Source: Rugosibacter aromaticivorans (GTDB lineage: Bacteria > Pseudomonadota > Gammaproteobacteria > Burkholderiales > Rhodocyclaceae). Taken from it: DNA of 64,000 nt. The position numbers and the translations under genes were made by a program. Below the pieces are notes generated by a model. That model made no database searches. It had not been told where the DNA came from and saw nothing but the letters and a program-made list of their open reading frames with translations. Below are positions 18,394 to 27,041 of this stretch, one piece after another. The stretch is from positions 2,108,001 through 2,172,000 of the forward strand of contig NZ_CP010554.1 of the NCBI RefSeq assembly GCF_000934545.1, given 5' to 3'. Position 1 is the first letter of the stretch. The number at the start of each line of letters is the position of its first letter.

Positions 18394-19864
18394 ATGTTCG
18401 AACAAGCCTTTAAAAATATCGACGACGTCCTCTGGAAAGAAGCCGGTTGCACCACAGAGCTCGACTACACCGAGCAAACTTCCTGGCTGCTGTTTTTGAA
18501 ATACCTCGACGGGCTGGAAGCAGACAAAGCCACCGAGGCTGCGCTCAACGGCAAGCCCTACACGCACATTCTGGACGCGCCCTACCGCTGGAATACCTGG
18601 GCCGCGCCCAAGGATAAAGACGGCAAGCCGGACCACAACAAGGCGCTCACGGGGGATGATCTGCGCGATTTTGTCGACAGACAACTCTTCCCCTATCTGC
18701 AAAGCTTCAAGCAAAAAGCCAGCGGGCCGAACACGCTGGAATACAAAATCGACGAAATCTTCGGCGAGATCAAAAACAGAATCCACAGCGGCTACAACCT
18801 GCGCGAGATCATCGATCACATCGACGAGCTGCGCTTTCGCTCGCAAACCGAAAAGCACGAGTTAAGCCACCTGTACGAAGCCAAGATCAAGAACATGGGC
18901 AACGCCGGGCGCAACGGCGGCGAGTATTACACCCCGCGCCCGCTGATCCGCGCCATCGTCAAAGTCGTGCAGCCTCAAATCGGCGAGCGCATTTACGACG
19001 GCGCCGTGGGCAGCGCGGGCTTTTTGTGCGAAGCATTACCTCACCGCCAATCGCCGTCTCACCACCGCCGACTTTTCCACCCTGCAAACCCGCACCTTCT
19101 ACGGCAAGGAAAAAAAAGTCGCTGGCCTATGTCATGGCCATCATGAACATGATCCTGCACGGCATCGAAGCGCCCAACATCGTGCACACCAACACCCTGG
19201 CCGAGCCCCTCGCCGATGTGCAAGACAAGGACCGCTTCGAGGTCATCCTCGCCAACCCGCCCTTTGGCGGCAAAGAGCGGAAGTGCAGCAGAACTTCCCC
19301 ATCCGCACCGGCGAGACGGCTTTCCTCTTCCTGCAACACTTCATCAAGATGCTCAAGGCCGGCGGCGGCGCGGATGTCGTCATCAAGAACACGTTTCTTT
19401 CCAACACCGACAACGCCTCGGTGAGCTTGCGCAAGCACTTGCTGGAGACCTGCAACCTGCACACCGTGCTCGACTGCCCCGGCGGCACCTTTCAAGGCGC
19501 GGGTGTGAAAACCGTCGTCCTGTTTTTCGAGAAAGGCGCACCGACCAGAAAGGTTTGGTATTACCAGCTCGACCCCGGCCGCAACCTGGGCAAGACCAAC
19601 CCGCTGAACGACGCCGACTTGGCAGAATTCGTCGAACTGCAAAAAACCTTCGCCGATTCGGATAAGAGCTGGAGCGTAAAAGTCGGCGCTGGTGACACGG
19701 CGACCTTCGACCTCTCGGTGAAAAACCCGAACGGCGGCGAAGCCGTCGTACATCGCAGCCCGCAGGACATCTTGGATGGAATCGCCACGCTGGATGCGGA
19801 GAGTGCGGACGTACTGGCGAAGATTAGGGAGATGCTGAGCGCAACCGATAAGGTGATGCGATGA
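18394..19864 (+). pseudogene. hsdM: Type I restriction-modification DNA methyltransferase subunit with three frameshifts
   Basis: HsdM methylates adenine in the target recognised by HsdS. The N-terminal helical domain is intact (MFEQAFKNIDDVLWKEAGC...), as are the SAM-binding region (YDGAVGSAGFLCEA) and catalytic NPPF, but they lie in different frames. Frame 1 is lost just after FLCEA (about 19033), the next segment (HYLTANRRLTTADF) ends at an A8 tract (19110-19117), a third frame carries KSLAYVMAIMNMIL to NPPFGGKE, and after about 19270-19283 the frame changes again to QQNFPIRTGETAFLF to the stop at 19864. At least three indels separate it from an intact gene. Real decay, phase variation at the A8 tract or assembly errors cannot be separated here. 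Confidence 0.88.
19678..19703 (+). repeat. Dispersed element, copy 3 (inside hsdM 3' part)
   Basis: AAAA then GTCGGCGCTGGTGACACGGC and GA. Read in the hsdM frame as VKVGAGDTA, between SWS and TFDLSVKNPNGG, both of which are typical HsdM residues. The element therefore replaces or extends native codons while keeping the frame. Confidence 0.75.
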
Positions 19865-19883
19865 ATCGATACACCACATCCCC

Positions 19884-19911
19884 GTTCGCCCTGAGCTTGT
19901 CGAAGGGCGAA
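19884..19911 (+). repeat. REP-like palindrome, copy 1
   Basis: GTTCGCCCTGAGCTTGTCGA followed by AGGGCGAA. TTCGCCCT (19885-19892) and AGGGCGAA (19904-19911) are perfect 8-bp arms around an 11-base loop. This palindrome is widespread in bacterial genomes. It lies between hsdM and the GIY-YIG gene, nine bases before the latter's ATG. Confidence 0.75.
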
Positions 19912-19919
19912 AATTAACT

Positions 19920-20294
19920 ATGGCTTTCTGGGTTTACATACTGCGTTGTGCTGATGGCAGCTATTACACAGGCCATACCGACAACCTTGAAAAGCGCATC
20001 GGTGAACACGAAACTGGGGCAATCTCAAGCTGTTACACCTTCAAACGTCGCCCACTGCAACTCGTGTTCTCGCAAGACTGCGCCACCCGCGAAGAAGCCC
20101 TCGCCGCAGAGCAGCAGATCAAGGGCTGGAGCCGCAAAAAGAAGGAGGCCATGATGCGAGGTAATTGGGCCGAAGTATCCCGACTCGCCAAATCCAGCGC
20201 CCCCGTTCGCCCTGAGCCTGTCGAAGGGCAGTCGCCAGCGTCCGTTCATCCTTCGACAAGCTCAGGACGAACGGAAGAAGAGGTGTCGCGATGA
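19920..20294 (+). CDS. GIY-YIG family small endonuclease with REP-encoded C-terminus
   Basis: A 124-residue protein with one GIY-YIG domain (about residues 3-80): WVYILRCADGSYYTG supplies the two tyrosine motifs, followed by NLEKRIGEHETG with the conserved Arg, and AEQQIKGWSRKKK with the C-terminal basic helix. It belongs to the stand-alone UPF0213/YhbQ-like group, with unknown cellular function; a nickase or homing role is inferred from the fold. The last 35 residues (APVRPEPVEG... and ...HPSTSSGRTEEE) are translated from two REP-like palindromes. Its stop overlaps the hsdS start (ATGA), so it is embedded in the restriction operon although not a standard member. Confidence 0.82.
   Translation: MAFWVYILRCADGSYYTGHTDNLEKRIGEHETGAISSCYTFKRRPLQLVFSQDCATREEALAAEQQIKGWSRKKKEAMMRGNWAEVSRLAKSSAPVRPEPVEGQSPASVHPSTSSGRTEEEVSR
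20205..20272. repeat. REP-like palindrome pair in inverted orientation, copies 2 and 3
   Basis: Copy 2 (20205-20229) reads GTTCGCCCTGAGCCTGTCGA then AGGGC. Copy 3 (20249-20272) is the same element on the other strand (TCCTTCGACAAGCTCAGGAC then GAAC). Together they could form a long cruciform, and both are translated at the end of the GIY-YIG gene. Confidence 0.75.
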
Positions 20295-21406
20295 AGGCAG
20301 GGTGGCAACTTAAGGCCATTGGCGATGTCTGCGATGTCGTCAACGGCGGCACGCCCAAGACCGGCGTCAAAGGATACTGGGATGGGCCGCATCAATGGAT
20401 TACGCCCGCCGAAATGGGCAAGCGGGCTACGCCTTACATCGACCAAACGGAACGAACGATCACCGATGCAGGAATGCAGAACAGTTCCGCGAGACTCCTG
20501 CCGCAACAGTCAGTAATTCTTTCCTCTCGTGCCCCGATTGGACACTTGGTCATCAACACCATGCCGATGGCGACCAATCAAGGTTGCAAAGGCTTGGTGC
20601 CGCGCAATGGACTCGATAACAAGTATCTGTACTACTACTTGGCGAGCATCGTTCCCTTACTGAATGACCTCGGCACCGGTGCGACATTCAAGGAGCTATC
20701 CGGTGGAAAGCTAAAAGAGGTTCCTGTTCCTGTCGCGCCCCTCCCCGAACAACACCGCATCGTCGCCATCCTCGACGAAGCCTTCGACGGCATCGCTGTC
20801 GCCCGCGCCAACGCCGAAAAGAACCTCCAGAACGCCCGCGCCTTGTTTGAAAGCGTTCTTGATTCCGTGCAAGGTGAAAACGCTCCGCTTGGCAATTACG
20901 TCACCATCAAGACAGGCAAGCTCGACGCCAATGCCGCGACAGAAAATGGTACATACCCTTTTTTCACATGCGCTAAAGAAGTCTACGCAATCGATAATTA
21001 CGCATTCGATTGTGAAGCCATCCTATTAGCCGGCAACAACGCCGTCGGTGACTTTAACGTCAAGCACTACAAGGGCAAGTTCAACGCCTACCAGCGAACT
21101 TATGTGATCACGGTAGCTGACGAGAATCGATTGTCGTATCGCTTCTTGTATTTTCAGATGCTCAAGAGCTTGCGGCAATTCAAAGAACAATCTGTCGGTG
21201 CGGGAACGAAATTTCTCAAGCTAGGCATGATCAAGGAACTGGAAATCTCGTTGCCGCCCATTGCAAAGCAGATCGAATCTGGTTCGATGTTGGACTCAAT
21301 GCTTGACGAAACCCAACGCCTCGAATCCCTCTACCAGCAAAAGCTGACCGCCCTCGACGAGCTGAAAAAATCCCTCTTGTACCAAGCATTCTCCGAGGCG
21401 TTATAA
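20291..21406 (+). CDS. hsdS: Type I restriction-modification specificity subunit
   Basis: HsdS recognises the bipartite DNA target for methylation and cleavage. The 371-residue product has two target-recognition domains: residues 1-145 (starting GWQLKAIGDVCDVVNGGTPK) and about 195-330 (starting APLGNYVTIKTGKLDANAA). Conserved helical spacers are LPEQHRIVAILDEAFDGIAVARANAEKNLQNARALFESVL and a C-terminal coiled coil ending LEELKKSLLYQAF-like (QQKLTALDELKKSLLYQAFSEAL), split here only for description. Length and layout are normal, so it appears intact although hsdM is not. The terminal helix DNA is duplicated 1,870 bp downstream. Confidence 0.9.
   Translation: MKAGWQLKAIGDVCDVVNGGTPKTGVKGYWDGPHQWITPAEMGKRATPYIDQTERTITDAGMQNSSARLLPQQSVILSSRAPIGHLVINTMPMATNQGCKGLVPRNGLDNKYLYYYLASIVPLLNDLGTGATFKELSGGKLKEVPVPVAPLPEQHRIVAILDEAFDGIAVARANAEKNLQNARALFESVLDSVQGENAPLGNYVTIKTGKLDANAATENGTYPFFTCAKEVYAIDNYAFDCEAILLAGNNAVGDFNVKHYKGKFNAYQRTYVITVADENRLSYRFLYFQMLKSLRQFKEQSVGAGTKFLKLGMIKELEISLPPIAKQIESGSMLDSMLDETQRLESLYQQKLTALDELKKSLLYQAFSEAL
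21319..21382 (+). repeat. Left copy of a direct repeat formed by the hsdS 3' end
   Basis: A 36-bp stretch (21319-21354) is identical to 23189-23224, and similarity continues for about 20 more bases with two substitutions and one missing A. The two copies bracket the ImmA/IrrE-DUF4411 pair. Confidence 0.85.
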
Positions 21407-21457
21407 CGCCTTGATCCCGACAGGGAAAAATACGCCGCATAGATATAATGCCTTGAT

Positions 21458-22606
21458 ATGGAACGCATACAGTCGATCAATCCTGAGCGCATTAGCTGGT
21501 GTTGTGCCGATCGCGGCATCACGCTGGAAGACTTTGCGTCCGAAGTAGGCATTGCTGCGGCCAACATCAACAAGGTGATGGCCGGTGAAGCGGGCATTAC
21601 GTTTAACCAGCTACGCAAAATTGCGGAGTATTTCGGCCGGGGTGTCCTGTTCTTTCTTGAACCCGGCCCGGTGGATGAGGCTCAAGTGCATACGCCTCAA
21701 TTTCGCACGCTGGCTAACCAAAAACCAGAACTTTCCCCGCGCTTCAAGGCATTGATCGAGCGAGTCGAAAAGCAACGCGCTGTGTACCTGAGCCTGCGTG
21801 AAGAGCTGGATGATGCGGATACGCCCCGCTTCAGTCCGCCTGATCTTGCCGGGTTAAGCTCGCAAACGGCGGCAGGTGCTGTACGCCAGTGGCTGGGGCT
21901 GGCTGAGCGGAACGACTTTGAGAGTTACCGTCGTGCATTGGAAGCCAAGGGGCTGTTGGTGTTTCGCAGCAATGGTTACAACGGCAAATGGCAGATTGCC
22001 AAGGAAAGCCCGATTCTTGGCTTTTCTTTATATGACCCGGAATGTCCTGTGATTGTTATCAAGAAGCAGGCGTGGGAACCCCAACAGTCTTTTACCCTGA
22101 TGCACGAGCTGGGGCATTTGCTGCTGCATAAAACCAGTTCCATTGATGATAACCACGACTTGCATTCCCATGAAGGTCGCGAGCAGGAGGCCAATGCTTT
22201 CGCCGGCCATCTGCTGGTGCCGCAAGCTTTTCTAACCAACATCCGCGACGCCGATAGGCCGCATGAGGTTGATCAATTCGACGAATGGTTGCGTGAGCAG
22301 CGCAAGGCTTGGGGTGTCAGCGGCGAGGTGATCTTGCGCCGCCTGCTGGATGTAGGCCGTCTGCCCCGTAACCAGTACGCCGCTTACCGCGAATGGCGAC
22401 AGGAGGCAGTGGTGGCCGAAGATGGTGGCGGGAGCCGTGCCTATCGCCACCGGGAACCCACGCATGTATTCGGCGACACTTTTGTGCGCACGGTGCTGGA
22501 TGCGCTGAGCGCCCGCCACATCACGCTGACCAAGGCCAGCAGTTACCTCGACAACCTGACGATCAAAGACCTGCATTCTCTGGAGCGACACTATGCAGGT
22601 GTTTGA
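21458..22606 (+). CDS. XRE-type HTH plus ImmA/IrrE metallopeptidase domain protein (antitoxin-like)
   Basis: A 382-residue protein. Residues about 15-60 form an XRE helix-turn-helix (LEDFASEVGIAAANINKVMA). The ImmA/IrrE (DUF955) peptidase domain holds zinc motif MHELGHLLLH near residues 215-224 and the third-ligand region GREQEANAFAGHLLVP. It overlaps the DUF4411 gene by 14 bases; this pair is a recurrent toxin-antitoxin-like module in which the HTH-peptidase protein is the presumed antitoxin and autoregulator. A TATAAT at 21444-21449 lies only eight bases before the ATG, so the mRNA could be nearly leaderless, and GCCTTGAT repeats at 21408 and 21450 might be operator half-sites (weak). Confidence 0.88.
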   Translation: MERIQSINPERISWCCADRGITLEDFASEVGIAAANINKVMAGEAGITFNQLRKIAEYFGRGVLFFLEPGPVDEAQVHTPQFRTLANQKPELSPRFKALIERVEKQRAVYLSLREELDDADTPRFSPPDLAGLSSQTAAGAVRQWLGLAERNDFESYRRALEAKGLLVFRSNGYNGKWQIAKESPILGFSLYDPECPVIVIKKQAWEPQQSFTLMHELGHLLLHKTSSIDDNHDLHSHEGREQEANAFAGHLLVPQAFLTNIRDADRPHEVDQFDEWLREQRKAWGVSGEVILRRLLDVGRLPRNQYAAYREWRQEAVVAEDGGGSRAYRHREPTHVFGDTFVRTVLDALSARHITLTKASSYLDNLTIKDLHSLERHYAGV

Positions 22607-23072
22607 TGCGTCATCCATGATTTACGCGTGGGATAACTATCCTTTGCAGCAATTTCCTGGCTTGTGGGATTGGATGGCGAATCAGATCAATAAACAATTC
22701 CTCGTGATGCCCAGCGTGGCCTTTGATGAGGTAGCCCACAAAGCACCCGAATGTGGCAAGTGGTTAAGAAATAATAATCTTGAGTTACTTGAAATTAACA
22801 ACGCGATTATTCATGATGCAATGCGCATCAAAAACCTGCTGGGCATTGTCGGCGACAAATACGGTAGTGGTGTTGGTGAGAATGACTTGTTCATTATTGC
22901 AACAGCGCGGACGCATAAGGCTGAGGTAGTGACGGATGAAAAGTGGCAACCCGCGCTGCCGAAAAAGCTTGAGAACTGCAAAATTCCAGCAGTTTGCGAT
23001 ATGAAGGGAGTCGCCGTGCCCTGGATCAAGTTCATTGATTACATCAAGCGGTCTGAGGCAGTATTCCGGTAG
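22593..23072 (+). CDS. DUF4411 family PIN-like protein (putative toxin)
   Basis: A 159-residue protein matching DUF4411, a PIN-fold family. The start VFDASSMIYAWD gives the first catalytic-type Asp, SVAFDEVAHK a central acidic residue, and GENDLFIIATA...VVTDEK the later Asp positions. PIN toxins are RNases; that this one is a toxin is inferred from its partner, the overlapping HTH-ImmA gene. The base composition is lower in GC than the surroundings (runs such as AAGAAATAATAATCTTGAG), consistent with acquisition. No signal peptide or membrane segment. Confidence 0.82.
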   Translation: MQVFDASSMIYAWDNYPLQQFPGLWDWMANQINKQFLVMPSVAFDEVAHKAPECGKWLRNNNLELLEINNAIIHDAMRIKNLLGIVGDKYGSGVGENDLFIIATARTHKAEVVTDEKWQPALPKKLENCKIPAVCDMKGVAVPWIKFIDYIKRSEAVFR

Positions 23073-23188
23073 TTTTGCTCGATGTCTCGAGTCGGAGATG
23101 ACCCGCTATGCCCGATACCTGCCCAACTGGGCTTGAAAGTGCTTTATCGCAAACCCGATATCACTATGGACGAAGCTTGAACGTAACA

Positions 23189-23246
23189 CCTCGAATCCCT
23201 CTACCAGCAAAAGCTGACCGCCCTGGACGACCTGAAAAATCCCTTC
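23189..23246 (+). pseudogene. Relic of an hsdS 3' end (right copy of direct repeat)
   Basis: Matches the end of hsdS (codons for LESLYQQKLTALDELKK) with 36 identical bases, then C/G changes and loss of one A that breaks the frame before the SLLYQAF codons. No other part of an hsdS is visible upstream. The stretch from 23073 to 23542 has no supportable gene: it holds this relic, one dispersed element and the inverted repeat before fic. Confidence 0.8.
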
Positions 23247-23348
23247 TGCCCCAGTCAGCGAAAGACCCCGATGATCTCACCGAGGCCATGACGCCGGCCG
23301 GGAACCCCCAACCCACTTGGGCATGGATTATAGAGGCTTCGCCAGCAT

Positions 23349-23376
23349 CGCCGTCCCGCCAGCGCCGACTTTTCAC
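23349..23376 (-). repeat. Dispersed element, copy 4 (minus orientation)
   Basis: On the minus strand: GTGAAAA then GTCGGCGCTGGCGGGACGGC and G. Three changes from the core in the TGATA portion. Intergenic, between the hsdS relic and fic. Confidence 0.75.
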
Positions 23377-23493
23377 GGGTGTGCTGTCCTTGCTGGCGAG
23401 ATGTCCGAAAAACGTGTTGAAAAATTGGCCTTTCTTGCACACGCGCCTTGCGACATGAAAAGAAAACTGAAATTCTTATACCTATCGCGGGCG

Positions 23494-23526
23494 ACGTGAT
23501 AAGCTATCTTTGATTTCTTATCACGT
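23494..23526. promoter_or_regulatory. Perfect 10-bp inverted repeat upstream of fic (putative operator)
   Basis: ACGTGATAAG (23494-23503) and CTTATCACGT (23517-23526) are exact reverse complements separated by 13 bases, ending 16 bases before the fic ATG. Arm spacing places the centres about two helical turns apart, as expected for a dimeric winged-helix or HTH protein. No T-tract follows, so it is not a terminator. Confidence 0.65.
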
Positions 23527-23542
23527 TCCAACAGGCGAAAAC

Positions 23543-24610
23543 ATGACCGAACTGGATATTCCCAGCGCCGCCAGCCTTGAGGTCAAGGCAGTCTGGCAGA
23601 GTCTGGCTGAGGCGCACCGCTATTTGGCGGAGCTTAAAGGCTTGTGCGAGTCGCTGCCGAACCGCGCCATCCTGCTCGATACGCTGGCCATTCAGGAGGC
23701 GAAAGACAGTTCGGAAATCGAGAACATCATCACCACGCACGATGAGTTGTATGCCTACGACCAAAGCGGCTCGGCTTCGCCGGCGGCCAAGGAAGTGCAA
23801 AACTACATCACGGCCTTGAAGGTGGGGTTTACCGATGTGGTGAATGCCGGCTTGATCCGCATAAGCACGATCCTGCGTGTGCAGGAACAGGTCGAGCAGA
23901 ACAACGCCGGCTTTAGGAAGGTGCCGGGCACGGTACTGAAGAATCAGGCAACGGGTGCGGTGATTTATGAGCCGCCGCAGGATGCCGTGTTGATCGAAAA
24001 ACTGATGACGCAACTGGTGGATTTCATCCATGCCGATGACGATTACGACCCCTTGTTGCGCATGGCGATTGCGCATCATCAGTTCGAAAGCATCCACCCG
24101 TTTTATGATGGCAACGGCCGCACCGGCCGCATTTTGAATTTGCTGATATTGCAACGCGAAGGCTTGATGGAGTTGCCGGTGTTGTATCTGAGCCGGTATA
24201 TCACGTCGACCAAGGCGCAGTATTACCAGTTGTTGCAATCGACACGCGAAACGAATGGGTGGGTGGACTGGTGCGTCTACCTGGTCAAGGGCGTGGCCGT
24301 TACCGCCCGTAGCGAAATCAGGCTGATCAAGCAATTGCGCAAACTGATGCAGGCCACCAAGCAGCGGCTGCGCGGCGAGTTGCCCAGGCTTTACAGTCAG
24401 GAGCTGCTGAACAACTTGTTTCGCTATCCCTATACCAAAATCGAGTTCGTGGAAAAAGATCTGGGCGTTTCCCGGATTACGGCGGCCAAACATCTGGATA
24501 CGCTGACCCGCAATGGGTTTGTGGAAAAGAAAAAGATCGGACGAACCAACTTTTATATCAATCGTCCCTTATTCAATCTGCTGACGCAAATCACCCTGAA
24601 CGATGAATGA
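23543..24610 (+). CDS. Fic family protein with C-terminal winged-helix domain
   Basis: From the ATG at 23543 the product is 355 residues. The N-terminal region has inhibitory-helix motif SSEIEN (S/T-x3-E-N) near residue 57, so it is an auto-inhibited class II Fic. The catalytic core HPFYDGNGRTGR (about 185-196) fits HxFx[D/E]GNGRxxR, expected to transfer AMP from ATP to a target hydroxyl. Residues about 290-350 (FVEKDLGVSRITAAKHLDTL, then NGFVEKKKIG) form a winged helix. It overlaps hsdR by four bases. A perfect inverted repeat lies just upstream, so autoregulation and control of hsdR are plausible (inference). Its AMPylation target is unknown. Confidence 0.9.
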   Translation: MTELDIPSAASLEVKAVWQSLAEAHRYLAELKGLCESLPNRAILLDTLAIQEAKDSSEIENIITTHDELYAYDQSGSASPAAKEVQNYITALKVGFTDVVNAGLIRISTILRVQEQVEQNNAGFRKVPGTVLKNQATGAVIYEPPQDAVLIEKLMTQLVDFIHADDDYDPLLRMAIAHHQFESIHPFYDGNGRTGRILNLLILQREGLMELPVLYLSRYITSTKAQYYQLLQSTRETNGWVDWCVYLVKGVAVTARSEIRLIKQLRKLMQATKQRLRGELPRLYSQELLNNLFRYPYTKIEFVEKDLGVSRITAAKHLDTLTRNGFVEKKKIGRTNFYINRPLFNLLTQITLNDE

Positions 24611-26952
24611 AGCCGAAACCCGAAACCCGCGCCGAGCACATCGACCCCGCGTTGGCGGCGGCGGGTTGGGGCGTGGTTGCAGGCAGCCGCATCCGGCGGG
24701 AGTATCCGATCACGCTGGGGCGCATTGAGGGCGCGGGCAAACGCGGCAAGGCGCTGACTGCCGACTATGTGCTGGAATACCGCAACACCAAGCTAGCCGT
24801 GGTGGAGGCCAAGGCGTGGGATAAACCGCTGACCGGAGGTGTTGGCCAAGCCAAGGATTACGCGGGCAAGCTGGCGATTCGCTTCACCTATGCCAGCAAC
24901 GGGCAAGGCATTTACGGCATCGACATGCAGACGGGTGCTGAGGCCGAGTTGGCGCAGTATCCGTCGCCGGAAGCATTGTGGAATCGCACTTTTGCCACGC
25001 AAAACGCCTGGCGCGACCGTTTTGCCGCTGTGCCGTTTGAAGATCGCGGTGGTTATTTTCAGGGGCGCTATTACCAGGACATTGCCGTGGAGCGTGTGCT
25101 GGCGGCGATCGCCGAGGGACACGAGCGTATTCTGCTGACGCTGGCAACCGGCACAGGCAAGACCTTCATTGCGTTTCAGTTGGCGTGGAAGCTGTTCCAG
25201 TCCCGCTGGAATTTGAGTCGCGAACCCACACGACGGCCACGCGTTTTATTTCTGGCGGATCGCAACATTCTGGCGAATCAGGCATTCAATGCGTTTTCGG
25301 CTTTCCCCGAGGATGCGCTGGTGCGCATCGAGCCTGCGGACATCCGCAAAAAAGGCAAGGTGCCAAAGAACGGCAGCATCTTCTTCACGATCTTTCAAAC
25401 CTTCATGAGTAGCGCGGAAAAAGACGGACAGCCCGCACCGCATTTTGGCGAATATCCGCTGGACTTTTTTGATTTCATCATCATTGACGAATGCCATCGC
25501 GGTGGCGCGAATGATGAGGGTAATTGGCGCGGCATTCTCGAATACTTTGCGCCTGCCGTGCAGCTTGGCCTGACGGCAACGCCCAAGCGGCGAGATAACG
25601 TGGACACCTATGCCTATTTTGGCGAGCCGGTGTTTATCTACTCACTCAAGGAAGGCATTAACGATGGCTTTTTGACGCCCTTCCGCATCAAGCAGATTGC
25701 CACGACGCTGGATGAATACGTCTTTACGCCGGACGACACGCTGGTCGAAGGCGAGATCGAAGCGGGCAAGCGGTATGAAGAGGCTGACTTCAACCGCATT
25801 ATCGAGATCAAGGAGCGCGAGAAAAAGCGCGTCGAGATTTTCATGGGGCAGATCGACCAGCGGGAAAAGACGCTGGTGTTCTGCGCCAACCAGGCCCACG
25901 CGCTGGCCGTGCGGGACTTGATCAACCAGACGAAAACCAGCACAGACCCGAACTACTGCCAGCGCGTGACGGCGAATGACGGCGCGCTGGGCGAGCAATG
26001 GCTGCGCGATTTTCAGGACAATGAAAAAACCATCCCGACGATTCTGACCACTTCGCAAAAACTTTCCACCGGCGTGGATGCGCGCAATATCCGCAACATC
26101 GTGCTGCTGCGGCCGATTAATTCGATGATCGAGTTCAAGCAGATCATCGGGCGCGGCACAAGGTTGTATGACAGCAAGGACTATTTCACGATTTATGACT
26201 TTGTGAAAGCACACCACCATTTCAGCGATCCGGAATGGGATGGCGAGCCCATTGAACCAATGGAAGCGGAACCCAAGGACTATCCGTTGCCTCCCTTGGC
26301 TGAGCCACCGGCAACTCGCGAGCGCGAGCCGGCAGGGGACTATCCGCCGCGCCAGAAGATCAAGGTCAAGCTCGCCGATGGCAAGGCGCGCAGCATCCAG
26401 CACATGACGGCGACAAGCTTCTGGCATCCCGATGGCACGCCGATGTCGGCACAGCAGTTCATGGAAGCGATGTTTGGCAAGCTGCCGGAATTCTTCCGCG
26501 ACGAAGACGAACTCCGCACCCTGTGGAGCGCACCGGATACGCGCAAGAAGTTGTTGGAGGGGCTGGCCGAAAAAGGCTTTGGCCGCGATCAACTAGCAGA
26601 AATGCAGCGCATCATTGACGCTGAGAAAAGCGACCTTTTCGATGTGCTGGCGCATGTGGCTTATGCACTGGCACCGCTGACCCGCGAAGAACGCGCCGAC
26701 CAGGCGATGGCGCGGATTAGCACCCATTTCAACATCCGACAGCAGGTCTTTCTCGACTTTGTGCTGGCGCACTATGTCAGCGCAGGTGTAGAAGAGCTGG
26801 ATGCGACAAAACTCACCCCGCTCTTGCGCCTGAAATACCACGACTCGCTTGCCGATGCCGTAGCTGATCTGGGCGCCCCCGGCGAGATCGGCAAAGTGTT
26901 TTCAGGCTTTCAAAAATACCTTTATCAGCCAGCAGCTTTATCCCTAAGCTAA
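24607..26952 (+). CDS. hsdR: Type I restriction enzyme R subunit
   Basis: The translocating nuclease subunit of the type I complex. Of 781 residues, the N-terminal nuclease domain (about 1-130) has the PD-(D/E)xK pattern in TADYVLEY...LAVVEAKAW. Helicase motor motifs follow: Walker [12 protein letters not shown] near residue 180, DEAD-like DECHRGG near 297, TATPKR, and motif [13 protein letters not shown] near 515. The C-terminal part (about 590-780) resembles the region that binds the methylase core. Length fits the shorter DEAD/DEAH HsdR group. It looks intact; without a functional HsdM it should not assemble a normal modifying complex. Confidence 0.92.
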   Translation: MKPKPETRAEHIDPALAAAGWGVVAGSRIRREYPITLGRIEGAGKRGKALTADYVLEYRNTKLAVVEAKAWDKPLTGGVGQAKDYAGKLAIRFTYASNGQGIYGIDMQTGAEAELAQYPSPEALWNRTFATQNAWRDRFAAVPFEDRGGYFQGRYYQDIAVERVLAAIAEGHERILLTLATGTGKTFIAFQLAWKLFQSRWNLSREPTRRPRVLFLADRNILANQAFNAFSAFPEDALVRIEPADIRKKGKVPKNGSIFFTIFQTFMSSAEKDGQPAPHFGEYPLDFFDFIIIDECHRGGANDEGNWRGILEYFAPAVQLGLTATPKRRDNVDTYAYFGEPVFIYSLKEGINDGFLTPFRIKQIATTLDEYVFTPDDTLVEGEIEAGKRYEEADFNRIIEIKEREKKRVEIFMGQIDQREKTLVFCANQAHALAVRDLINQTKTSTDPNYCQRVTANDGALGEQWLRDFQDNEKTIPTILTTSQKLSTGVDARNIRNIVLLRPINSMIEFKQIIGRGTRLYDSKDYFTIYDFVKAHHHFSDPEWDGEPIEPMEAEPKDYPLPPLAEPPATREREPAGDYPPRQKIKVKLADGKARSIQHMTATSFWHPDGTPMSAQQFMEAMFGKLPEFFRDEDELRTLWSAPDTRKKLLEGLAEKGFGRDQLAEMQRIIDAEKSDLFDVLAHVAYALAPLTREERADQAMARISTHFNIRQQVFLDFVLAHYVSAGVEELDATKLTPLLRLKYHDSLADAVADLGAPGEIGKVFSGFQKYLYQPAALSLS

Positions 26953-27041
26953 TCTGGGCGAAAATAGCGGCTTGTTTGCTTTGCTTAGTTGATTTGCCGA
27001 CTTGCTTTGTGCCCTCGCGCAAGAAAAAGGATAGCCACACC

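Noticed and set aside
23164..23442. Small minus-strand protein between DUF4411 and fic
   Set aside because: The frame is the antisense of the hsdS relic plus the dispersed element and has no motif of its own.
23504..24493. 329-codon minus-strand open frame opposite fic
   Set aside because: Antisense shadow; no recognisable domain, while the plus frame is a clear Fic protein.
25642..26592. 316-codon minus-strand open frame opposite hsdR
   Set aside because: Antisense shadow of a GC-rich gene; the plus-strand frame has all HsdR motifs.
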